Below are positions 26,747 to 37,740 of a stretch of DNA of 64,000 bases, one piece after another (positions within the stretch are counted from its first letter, which is position 1; every line of letters begins with the position of its first letter). Source of the DNA: Phoebastria nigripes. Lineage: Eukaryota; Chordata; Aves; Procellariiformes; Diomedeidae. The stretch lies in assembly GCA_035582835.1 (NCBI GenBank), contig JAYKAV010002790.1:124001-188000 (forward strand), in the 5' to 3' direction. The notes under the pieces are model-generated. The model saw only the letters and a list, made by a program, of their open reading frames with translations, was not told where the DNA came from and searched no databases. The translations under genes were made by a program, and so were the position numbers.

Positions 26747-29021
26747 GCATATTGTCACTGTTAGCTATTAAATGTACTGTCAGATAGTGTCAATATTTTT
26801 GCTTAGGAAAAAGTTAAAGAAATTCTGAAGCTGATTACGATGCCTGGAAGCTGACATAGTCACCATTTAGCATGCAGAAAGTGCTTGGATTTTTTTAATT
26901 TTGGTTGATAACGAACAGAAAAAAAGCAATAAATTCTGTGGTTTTTTAATGATTTCACTTACACATCTCACCTGAGAATCAGTTTCTTTATCATAGCCAT
27001 AAGCAGTATGTCAAAGGTGTTTATTTATCAGCTGTAATTTCCTGTTGGATCCCTTCCTTAAATATCCCTGTATTGATGAAAACAGCTGGAATTTGATTTT
27101 CTTCTCACAATATTACTATGACTCAAGACCAGCAGCTTTAAATTTGTGCTGAGGAGGTGGAAGTACATAGCAACAAAGTCATACAAACAGCCTGTAGCAG
27201 TCAATACAGAGAAATGAAAAAATATTTCTGGACATTGCTACTTATTAATGATTTGGTATGAGTTTGCAAAATTATCATGCAAATCTATCAGCCTAAGCAT
27301 AATATCTATTTTGCAGTCATTCACTAAAGCAAACATTTTACTTATTCATTAAAAAAAAATTACTTATTAAGGACAAACAAAGCAGCAGAAAATGGTGGTA
27401 AGGTATCAGCAGACGCTGTATAGAAAAATCCGAAAGCAAACTTCCTAATCTTATGGACTGTTCCAATGCATACGTCCTATTAAAAAGAAGAATCTGCTCA
27501 TTACCATCCATGGTAGTGAGATTTGATCTGAATGAGATAGGCCCCTATTGCATTATCAACTCTAAGTTGATAAAAAAGACTGTAACCTATGTAAAGGATT
27601 GAAATGGTGTTTCTCTTTTCTCCCTTACTGCACTTGGAAGAAAATGGTTGTTTAATTTTTTAATGAGAATCAAAATTCAACAATGAAAAGGAAGTCAAAA
27701 GAAGAAAACAAATAAAACCCAACACTACTCTTTTCCTAATTGCTATACCCTAAGCAATACTTTCTTTCCTCTGTATTTCTCACGTGGATAATTAGAACCA
27801 ACATTTTCCTAAACTGAGTAGATTTGCAGGAAAAAAAAAATTATGCTTCCTTGAGAATTTTGATGTCTAACTTAGAACATGAAGCTAAATCTCCTGAGCT
27901 TAAGACCTGCATTTTAGTTNTGCATAGCACTGTTTTCCCATTTCATTTCACTTATATTTTCCAACCTTACTCTTTCTTGTCATCCGTGGCGGTCAGCACT
28001 GAACCTTTCTTCCACACTGTAGTGTTGAGAGTTTTGAAGGCATCTCATGATATGAGCAAAGAAATAAAAAAGATGATTAGAGCTGAGAATAGTAGATGCC
28101 CTTAGATAACAAGGAGCAATAAACATTCGCCTCATAATGGCAGATAAGGGATTTTATTTCAGTGACATGAAGCATAGAGGGCGCTACTAGACACCAAGAG
28201 AACCTGCATTTAGGTAGGACCTGTCTTCCTATAGGGAACATACGACTGTAGGCAGGCAGTGTATTCAAGGCTGGAAAGAATCCTTAGGAGGCAACATATG
28301 ACAACATGTTACATAAGACCAAATTAATGCACTAATACATAAGAATACTTAGTTAATAATGCTAGCATGGAGCAATCTGCCCAGTGAATAATAAAAACAA
28401 AGCAAAACCAAACCCAACACCTGCTCCTTGCTGGCCAGTGGGCAGATGCTATCCATCAAGGTAGGGATTAACTACCACCTACACCTTCCCACAAGCATAT
28501 CAGTACCTGTCAGCACCTCTGGAGGCATTTCATTCATGAAAAAACTTGAGCAAAGAAAAGAGATTATTGTTTTATCCTGATAGACATTTTCATAGTATAT
28601 GGGCTTTCCATTTTAATTCTCTGAACTGTCAAAACTCATGTTGTTCACCAAATGATTATATTTACAGATCAAATGGATTCCCCATGGAATATGGGACAAA
28701 ATCTACATATTCAATATCATATACTTATTTATGCTGGCCTGCATATACTTGGCCTGATTTCTTGTTATGAGGATCCTTACTTATCGGTGTAAAAATAATG
28801 AAAGCATGAAAAGGATCTGGAACGTAACTGTGCAGGAATAGAAAGATGCATGAATCATCAAAGCTGTGTTCAAATCCTTAATTTATTTCTTGCCTGATAC
28901 AGTTTCACAAGAGGAGATAGCATACAGCTTATTATATTCTATTATGAGGGGTTGCTGGGAAATACTTTCTTAAAAAGAATGGAAATAACTGGAAGAAGAG
29001 GACATCCATAATGCACATGTG

Positions 29022-29033
29022 CACACACACACA
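29022..29033. repeat. (CA)n microsatellite
   Basis: Short CA run, followed by an imperfect extension GATGCGCACACA. Confidence 0.85.
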
Positions 29034-32000
29034 GATGCGCACACAGAGAACTACTTCAAAAGTTTATTCCTAAAGTTATGAAGTAAATCACTTGAAAGTT
29101 AAGAATGCAATGAAGCACTATTTAGTTACTTAACCACAAGGTTCTTTCTCCATAAGGCACTGCCTTATTCAGTACATGCTCCAGACCTCTTCTGGGTATG
29201 GGGCAAGGCTATGTCAGAAGGCAACAGCTGTTTGGAATAACTCTGCCTTGGGGAATACTGAAATATCATGGATGTAGTAAACAAAACAGAGGACAGTAAG
29301 ACAAGGAGGGAGAGCCTGTTGCTTAAGACAGTTCAATGCCACCATTTATGATAAAGTTTTTTAAAAAATCCCTATCTCTGCCACAACATCACACTTCTAT
29401 CACATTTCTGTGTGATGCTGATCGAGTCATTTAGAATAAGATTTTAGCAGGTGGCCAAGCTTTGAAGCCTTGGAATGTGATTTGCAAAAGTGCTGAATGC
29501 ATTCAATTGCAATAAAAAGCAATGGAAAACACATACAGAACAGATTTAAAAAAAAAATAAAAAAAATCTAGGTAATCTGAAAGATTGGGTCCTAGGTGTC
29601 CCTATTGGACGCATAAATTGGTCTGTGCTTACTGTCTTACTCTCTCTTATGTCTCAGTTCAGCCTGGTCTGACCTCAGAGCTGACCCTGTTTTGAGCAGG
29701 GGGGTTGGACAAGAGCCCTCCCCTGGCCCCTGCCCACCTGAGAGACTTCATGAGCATCAACTACAGGCAGATTTTCAGACAATTGTGTAACAAAAATGTT
29801 GTACCCCCTCACAAATTTCAAGGTGGAGTTTGCAAGAGCTTTTCAGAAGAAGGTCATCAGAGAATTTTTGCAAAGGCAAAACTATCTTTTTCTGCAGCCA
29901 TTATAGTAGAAATTATAAAATTGTTCTGGATGACATTTAAAAAAATATAAATAAAAAAGAAAGCCTGAGGTGAACAGCAGGCAAAGAGAATTTCCATCCA
30001 CACAGGTATTTTTCCAAGTTACAAATTACTGTAAACAAAATCTTACCCTAGGCAGTAACAGGCAATTTTAGTAATAAGCAGAAAGATCAGCCCAAGTTTT
30101 AGTAAATGTTTGGGATGTGCTAGCTGGGCAAAAGGATTTGCTGGAAGCTGTTACCAGAGGGATTAAAAAGTGTGAGATAATTCAAGCAATCTGTATTCTT
30201 CAATGGTGGCCAGTTTAGTAGGGTTTTTTCATGTTAAGTCTGGATGGGTTGGTTGGTTTATTTGCTAATTTGTATTCAATTTCCTTATCTGGAGAGTTTG
30301 CCAGATTTTTCATTTAAGGCTGCTCAAAATGAGACCTTGTTGACTGAGGAAGATTACCGGTGACTGATTCAGAGAGAAAATGAACTTGGCCTTTAGGAGA
30401 GGTGTCAGAAATGAGACCGTGAATAAAAAGCAAAGGGTTAAGTAAAGCTTGGTTCCTAATCCTAATACTGATGCACATGTGATCTGGTGAAACTGTTAGG
30501 AGGTGCAGGCAGGAAGCCCTTTGAAGTGTGTAATCACAAGAACTTTGCTGTGATTACAGCTGGATAAATTCAGCAAATGTTGTTATACTTCTATATTCTA
30601 CTTGTTAGCTATCTTCATACATACTGGCTACTGCGTATCTACACACACACCACATTGCATGAAATCCCCAGGCACACATACCCAGGCAAGCATACTGAAC
30701 AGGGAAGANTTTTTTCATAAACCCTTATTGAAATGACCATCAAAGACAAAAAAGAACATCAAATGACCTGAAGCATAAAAGATGTGGGATTTTTTTTCTG
30801 TAAATTGAAAATACATTGTTACGGTATGAAAAGGACAAGATTGTTTTTCTTTGGATTCTTCTTTCCCTCAGTACTTAATGTGATGGAAAATTACTTGTTT
30901 CCTCTGCTTGTAGGTGACATTTTTTTAATATGGCTGTAGAACATTATTTTTATAATCCAGTGTTACTATGGTTTATTTGCGTCCTTTGTGTTTCATGGGC
31001 TTGAAATAGGTTGGATGCATCTCAAGTTCTGAGATCCCTTCTCTACTTTGCAGTTTGCCAAGAAGGTTGTATTTTGGTATGTCCTTNTCCTTTGCTTCTG
31101 TATGATGCTATCAAATTCAGCTATGCAGCATTAAAAATGACATTAATGTCACAATTTCTCTAGCTCTGTCACATCAGGTTTTATTATGATGGATTTGGAT
31201 GGCAAGCTTTCATTGTGTTAAGCTATGGGTGTCCCATAGTTTTATAACGTTAAAACAGAAATAACTTTACTCATTTCTAAATACATGTGAGGCTTTATCT
31301 CTAGCGTTTCCCTCTATGCATGATTTCCTCTTCACATGTTACTAGACTAATCATATTTTGCTATGCTTGGATCTACCAGTTCTGTTTTACTATTCTCTGT
31401 GATACGAAGAGTTGCAAAGCCAGATCCCTGGTGGTTAAAAATGACGCTGTGAGTCAGTTAACACCTCCGTTTTTTTAAAGGTCAAATCCAGGCAATTTTG
31501 TCTTTACAGGGTCTTTGTGATCATGTTGTTTACAAAACCCCNATTATACAAAGTGACAGTATCTGAAAATCTTAGCGGCACTTGACTGTCTTAACACATT
31601 AGCACCATTTTAAAATCCTTACCTTGGCTTCATATGAAAACTCATATTGACCTTAAAAGCTTACTAATACTAGAAACAGGCCTCTAGTAGTTGTGCTCCA
31701 AATAGCTGACTGGATCTCCTCACCTTAGACCTGTGGATGCTTGCTCTATGTTGTTTTTTGCCGAAGTAACTGTTTCTCANCTGTGCTGTGTTAGCATCTT
31801 AGATCTGGAGAGTTGTTTTTTCTAAAAAAGCAATTTATTGATTTTTGAGTAGGGATTGGTAAAATAGTTCAGTTTAAACATCTGTTACACATCTTTGTCC
31901 TCAAGTTGGAAATGGTTAGTAAGTTTAACTGATGCATTATTTGCATGTCTCTGCAATTCTGCTTATAATCTGAATGTCAGAAAAGAGCTCTCATTTTGCT

Positions 32001-35000
32001 ATATTTGCAATAAAACTTATAGGACTAGGTTCTGGAAAGTTCAGTTTCCTCTGAAAAGATTTTGAGACCCAGATTACAAGGTTTGCATTATTTCGGTAGA
32101 CTTTAATCCAAGGAAATACTTGTATAACTGAACCTGCAAACTCTGCTGTTAATCATCTTTCACAGTGGTTGTTTTTTATCATATAGTTACCAGAGATTTT
32201 AGTGAACTGCTATGTATATCAGCTATGTTCTGCCTGGTCCTTGGGGCTGTCAGACAGGGCTTTATCCTTGACTATAAATTAGTGCAGTCTTGAAACTCAT
32301 AGTGATTCCCTTCATCACTCAGCAAAGTGGTTACTACAGGTTTTCAGAAAAGGGTCCAGTGTGAGAGTGTATCCTGGAATAAATGAAGGGAGGGAGTAGA
32401 AGGAACACTAAAGCTGTCTCGAGCAAGATCTCACACATTTGCTTTCTGGGAATTTAGTTCCATTTAAAGATGAATAAATGAATAATCATATGGTACCCCA
32501 GCATCTTGGAAAAAATTGTGTGGGTGCTCTATGTGTTTTAAATTCATTTAGCTAAACATATATAACCGGTAACATGCACACATTCAGTACTTACTCCAGA
32601 CTGTTTTAATGTTTCTGTCAGGAAGCTCTTCTTCTCAAGCATGCTTTCTATTCAATTTCACATTTCAGTGGCTAGATTAAGGACATATGCAGTACTTCAT
32701 AACCTAATGTAATGCTTCCTAGGACCTGGCAGGGCACAGTAGATCATTACATGTTGTAATTTTCTCTCCTCCCAGAGGATGTGTTTTATCTTTCTTCCCC
32801 TGGAATTCCTGCTGAGAAGACATAATGTAACTGTGTCTTAAATTTCTTAATTCCAGATTTAGTCATCAATTGGTTATAACCTGTGGCCTTCTTCAGGTTA
32901 AAAGTGTGAGGGTCTGCTTCCTTAACACAATAATTAGGAATTTGGTGAGTCTTTTCAAACTCCTGCCAGGCTCCAGGAAACAATTTTGGTTTTCTGATAG
33001 GAACATAGACACCTCCGAGAGAGTGAAGTCAGCACTGTCCCTTGAAAAGCAGCAGAAGTGGATTAGGCAAGCTCTTTCAGGTACAAACTCCACAGGCTTT
33101 GGAAGATCCAGCTGAAGGAGGGAACGGGGCTGAGTATTAGCTGACTAGGTTGGCTCACTCTAGAGGAAAATAAAAAGCTAGGAGTAGAAGAAATATGCAC
33201 ATCTGTGAAAGGTCTGGAACTACAGCTATGGAATTCATGAAATGAAATTCATTTGGTTTTAATCCGCTACCAGGCTTGTCTTTTTTTATTTGCTCCTTTC
33301 ATATGCTGCTACAACCTTTACTGGATCTTTTTAAGAAGTGGGCCAAACTGTCTTTCAATTCTATTTCATAAGGGAACAGAAATGCTGGAACAGAGTTACT
33401 TTCTCTTAATTTACTGTATATGTCATCTATCTTTAAATATAGCATCACATTATAGATACTCTACCTGTTGCTGCTGTCCTTTCACATCTAAAGCTTAATA
33501 AATGGATTATGACTTATTCTGTGACTTTCCTCAGTCATGTATTTTAAGATCCTTAGTCCAGTACATACTCACTTATAGCTACATGCTGTCTTTCTAATCT
33601 TCAGCTTCCTATGCTAAGATTTTAGTAATTCATCCTACAGGTCACATTCAGAAAAGTGGGACACTTATTCCTGTAAGGTTATTCTGCTATTTTCAACCTT
33701 CATGAGGTGGTATTTTTATCACTGATCTTTTATGAGGACTGGGTGGTTTTTTGACATTTACTCATCCTGACACTGCCTAATAAAGCTTTTTGTCCCTCTC
33801 TCCCTTTCTGTATGGCTGGCTGCTATTTTTCATGATGCCACAAGTAACACTGGCCTGGATTATTCTCTTGGCTTTTTAAGATTACACACACTTCCATATT
33901 GTGAGGTCTTGCTGGTTTTATCATCTCAGTTTTTCTCTTTTCTATTTCAAGAACTGATGTAGTTCTTCAGGATAGGGATAGACATTTTCTCAAGAGAGTA
34001 TGATTGTGTCTCTGCTCTTCTACACGTATTGGCATTAACACAGTATCCCCTAGATAATGTAAGCATATNTTCTCCACAAAGGAGATGTCATGCTTATGGG
34101 AAGGAAAGGAGTTTTAAATGCGTGATCAGGCCCAAAGAGCACAGTAGCAGTAGCCATCATAATCCGGCCCTGTGTCTGTTTAGTCTCTTTGAATACCAAC
34201 TTGCTGCATTGTGCTACCCCTTGGCTCTGGGCTGTCCTGAGCAGAGACAGACTGGACAGCAGGTTAATGCCAAGTGCAGCTGAATGCTAGGGACTAATAC
34301 CATCCTGGTATATTGTTTCACCTTCATCTCAAGGAGCTTTGGAAAGTCTAAATTTAAAACAAACCCAATTTTGTAGGTAGATATAAGTCCTGATACAATT
34401 TCTTTTACTCCATTGTTCTGTAACTCCATTAGTTTCAGCTGCTCCTGAGTGACTCTAGTCTCAGTGAGGTGAGGATTCATCTTACATGTTGGATACAGAG
34501 TTAAAATGGTGGCACAGATCATGGGAATTTTTCATCTCTCAGCATTTTTTAATGAGAACCAACTGTATAATTATTGCAGAATTGCTTGAATCCAACCAGT
34601 TTCACATTTCCACAGCTGCCTGATCCCTGCCAATAATGTCACATCAGTGTATCTTGGTTGAGGGACCCAATGAAGCTTTGCTGTACTCTGGTGCTGGGGA
34701 GATTACCAATGTGGCTGCAGTTGTTCTAGCTGCTGGGGAGCAAGGCATCTACTTGCAACCAAGGTCCAAGTGGCTTTGCAGCTATAGCTGTATGCAAAAT
34801 TATATGTTTATATTACTTATTTGGCCCATCCTGGCAAGCATCTTCGCTGTTGGTGTTTGGATGTGCTATATTCATAAGACAGAAGCTAAGTACACTACTT
34901 AGCAGGCAAGGAGTGACTAATCACTGGGAAGCAGCAAGAAATGGGTTCTTAAACCATCTCTTCCATTTTCAATGTTGTGTGAACACAGCTCATCTGCTTC

Positions 35001-35583
35001 ATCGCAAAGAAAAGTTGTATGGGAGTGTTTAAACTTTCTCTTTGTGCTGGACTAGAGAAGAAAAGAAGTACTTACAGGGTCAAATCAGGCTCAGCTGGCA
35101 GTTGACAACTAAAAGCCATCTGATAATTGATGAAACTTGTCTTTGTCACCTCTCCATTATCAGAGTTACTGTTTTGTGTGAAATTTCACTATCCACAGTA
35201 TAAAAAGAGAGGGATCCAGATTTGCTCTCTTATGCCTCTAACATGCTTTCTGCTCAGAACTCACTGTATCAATTTAACCGTCTCAGGCCATACACTTTAT
35301 TCTTTGTTATTTTACTGTCGAAGGGCCAATACATAAATTCCTCATGTTTCCTTTTTTTTTTAGAAACAGAAACTGATCTTACCCTAAATTTTCTTTTACA
35401 GGGGTCATAAGAAAAACATTAAACTATTTTAGTAGTGCTCTACATATTCTTGTTGGTCTTCTAAGAGTATTTCAGACTTTGACCCATTTTCCACCACTCT
35501 GCAATCCTCTAGCAGCTCTGTGTACAATCCTGCTTCCAGTTTGCTTTCAGGCAAAAGCAGTTTCTGTCTCCTCTCCCTCCTTC

Positions 35584-35602
35584 TTTTTTTTTTTTTTTTT
35601 TT
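35584..35602. repeat. Poly-T tract (19)
   Basis: T homopolymer followed by GCAGAAAAACA, at the lower edge of the Ty3/gypsy fossil. On the - strand it is an A run after the integrase C-terminal region, and could mark its end. Confidence 0.85.
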
Positions 35603-35699
35603 GCAGAAAAACATTGTAATGGCTTCAAGCTTCCCGTAAAAATATGTTCCCAAGTTTGTATAAGATGAACAAAGCTCAGTTTCCTGAGTCACTGCCCCT

Positions 35700-36240
35700 T
35701 TGCATCCACCAAATGCCATTATGGATACAGTCTGCACCTCCAGGCTTCAAAAACTTTAATACTCTAGAACTCCTGCCATACTATGACTGTATCATTTTAC
35801 ATTCAGAACCAGTTTTCTCTTCCATTGTATTTTTGACTAACCTAGGAAGTCTGAACTTGATTTTTGTGTTTAACAAAATTTCAGCTAATGATAGACCTTT
35901 CTAGAGATGATGCTCACACATCCATCAGCAGTAAGCATACATCTCTTCTAGAGTTGCTTGTGAATAACCTTTTATCTGTCTTAATGCCATTTTCCACCAG
36001 ACCATTCAGGTTAGGATGTCTGGAACTTGATATGTTACATGTTGAAATCCATAATGCTCTGCAACAGCTCTGCATATCGGGTGGCAGACCACGATCAGAT
36101 GTAACAATTTCTAGGACGTGTCTGGCAAATACAGATTTAATTCTTCCCATGAAAACATTTTATACAAATTTCTCCAGGTAGCCTTATGGTAACACAAATA
36201 ATAATCGAACAGTATAGTTTCTGAGACAGACTTTTTGTTA
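35700..36240 (-). pseudogene. Ty3/gypsy integrase core and C-terminal remnant
   Basis: On the - strand FDYYLCYHKATW (about 36174-36209) matches the DYYSRYxExA segment of gypsy integrases. An open frame then runs through RIKSVFARHVLEIVTSDRG and NLNGLVENGIKTDKRL. The Asp of SDRG and the Glu of GLVEN are the second and third residues of the DD35E catalytic triad, separated here by 34 residues instead of 35. The W of the first D region is not seen. In another frame further on, SSRVLKFLKPGG (about 35735-35778) matches the conserved SRxLxPLxPGDxV segment of the C-terminal domain. Stops follow the core. The clean collinearity makes this the strongest part of the fossil. Confidence 0.88.
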
Positions 36241-37225
36241 CTATTCCCATGTGCAATAATACTCCATTATTTTTGAAAATTCATCTTGAGAGTGTCTCTA
36301 TCAGTATGTTTCCTGGTTTATGCTATATTTTCAAATATTGTAATTGCAACTGAAAAAACCCCACCTTATTTTGCAGTTATATTTAACCAATGCCACTTTT
36401 GCTGTGGGCACAAATGTTATGTGACTAGTTCCTGCTATTGCCAATTTTTCTGTAAGTGAACATGTAAAACTTCTTTCACCTACCCTCTTCCTCCCCGCTA
36501 ATGCACAGGGACATTCTGATTTGGTAAGTGCCCGGTATTCAGCCTATTCTGTAAGCATCCCATCCTTCAGCTATTTTCCAAAGCATCTGAAAATGCCTAG
36601 GTCTGTGTACTGGTATCAAAATACTTGAAGTTAGGAACTTTATTAACCCTGTAAGCTTTGAAANGCTCTGTCCAAGCTTGAGTACCATTGTGTGCTCTTC
36701 TTTATCAGTGCTTGACAGCTACTAATAAACACTGTCAAGTTTGGCATGAATTTCCCACAGATTTTACCATCCCTCCCACTTTGCACACTCCTCTGTCTTT
36801 TGATCTTTGAAGTCTGGAATAGCTTGGAGTTGACTGCTGCCTTTGTATCATCTTCTTTAGCCCTTCTTTCAAACATTTTCTAGAGCCTGAAGCTTCACAT
36901 TTGTTGTATAATTTGGGTCCTATTTCATAGTCCTGTCAAATGCACTTTTTAGTCTTTTGTGATGTTCTGCTGCTGTTTTCTCACAAGTCAGAACATCATC
37001 AATATACATTTCAATAGATTGAGTTCCATCAAGTAATATGTAGCACTTAACTTAGTGAAAATTCTCGGGAGTATATTTTAAGACAAAGGAAGCCTGTGAA
37101 AGTACTACATCCTACATAGAGCATTGNAAGTAGCTTGCCTTGAACTCCTCTTATCTGGGGAGATTTGTAAGAGCAAGGCAGATACATTTAAATTAGTTAA
37201 AAGATTAACATGTGTCACTTCATGG

Positions 37226-37236
37226 AAAAAAAAAAA
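37226..37236. repeat. A-tract inside the gypsy RT remnant
   Basis: Run of A on the + strand at the junction where the RT frame shifts between the LCLDIRELN motif and the next conserved block. Probably a slippage-expanded stretch. Confidence 0.6.
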
Positions 37237-37340
37237 TTAACAATCTATTTAATTCTCTTATATCTAAACACAAATAGTAATGGAGATTTTCTTTCAATGT
37301 TAGTAGTGCATATTCAATGGCCTTTTCTAATCTTTCTTGT

Positions 37341-37380
37341 CTTGTTAACTAAACTTGTTATCTAAAACTTGTTAACTAAA
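37341..37380. repeat. Three-copy 13-14-bp tandem repeat
   Basis: CTTGTTAACTAAA, CTTGTTATCTAAAA and CTTGTTAACTAAA in a row. It falls inside the gypsy RT lead-in and explains extra length there relative to family members. Confidence 0.9.
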
Positions 37381-37599
37381 TGGTCGAGTTTCTCTTGGAG
37401 TTTCTGTCTCTGTTTCTGGCTTAGAGATTTCTAAATGAACAGGATCTATGGCCAGTGTACACATACTGTTAAGGACAGCTGGTCTTCTACATTACTCTTT
37501 CTGACCTCTTTCATGACATACAGCCTCTGCACCTCATGCTGGCTAAAGCATGTTTTAAGTTAAAAATTGAGTTTGGGCCAAAATATTTGTTCCCACTTA

Positions 37600-37740
37600 T
37601 TTTAATAATTGAATCAGTTTCTTTTTTACTTTCAATTCAAGACCACACAGTCCCTTACTTTAGCTTCCCAATATAAGCTCTCAATTCTGCTGGACTTTCC
37701 AATATGTATTTTGGTTTCTGATTCAGTTGTTTGGAGTCCC
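37600..37740 (-). pseudogene. Retropepsin (protease) C-terminal remnant of the gypsy element
   Basis: On the - strand the frame running through LNQKPKYILESPAELRAYIG resembles the second half of a gypsy protease, where a LxAYxG motif follows the catalytic D-T-G-A by about 40-50 residues. The DTGA box itself is not intact. It lies directly upstream of the RT remnant, as expected for Ty3/gypsy order. Taken alone this would be weak; the neighbours make it plausible. Confidence 0.5.

Larger units (their letters stand above)
22039..35639. other. Intronic sequence, no recognised genes
   Basis: About 13.6 kb of AT-rich unique-looking sequence with only simple repeats: a 26-bp two-copy tandem repeat near 25505, an A16 run at 26731-26746 and a CA run at 29022-29033. 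No exon, RNA gene or transposon was recognised. The open frames here are short and show no domains. Confidence 0.55.
36600..37410 (-). pseudogene. Ty3/gypsy reverse transcriptase / RNase H start, degenerate
   Basis: This read would have copied retrotransposon RNA into DNA. Visible in order on the - strand are KLQEKLDHLV (helix before the fingers), LCLDIRELN (finger motif, usually LCxDxRxLN), LLQISPDKRSS (usually GxWQIPLxxxS, around the first catalytic site), YFHRLPLS (usually FxRLPFG), TPENFH (usually APxxFQ), YIDDVLTCEKTAAEHHKRL (catalytic YxDD box and following helix), GKFMPNL (usually GYYRxFIPN/GKFIPN) and KKSTQWYSS. At least two stops and several frameshifts break it, and an A/T slip lies at about 37226-37236. 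Two catalytic aspartates of YIDD remain. The closest look is to vertebrate and invertebrate gypsy/mag-like elements, not to retroviruses. Confidence 0.87.
35640..37740 (-). mobile_element. Degenerate Ty3/gypsy LTR retrotransposon (pol remnant), minus strand
   Basis: Short conserved Metaviridae pol motifs occur in the right order on the - strand, spread over several frames with stops. They are a protease tail (ELRAYIGK, about 37668-37690), an RT lead-in (KLQEKLDHLV, about 37378-37410), RT motifs (LCLDIRELN, LLQISPDKRSS, YFHRLPLS, then IEMYIDDVLT with YIDD at 36995-37006), the RT thumb/connection motif (GKFMPNL, 36733-36756), the RNase H start (NFKYFDTST, near 36610) and integrase motifs at 36209-35977. 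The spacing from RNase H to integrase is too short, so roughly the RNase H tail and the integrase zinc finger are deleted. No gag or LTRs were recognised. Such elements are rare in birds; this copy is clearly very old and inactive. Confidence 0.87.

Noticed and set aside
34636..34902. 88-codon frame with a hydrophobic, membrane-like segment near its end
   Set aside because: One hydrophobic stretch is not enough; no homology recognised and no exon boundaries.
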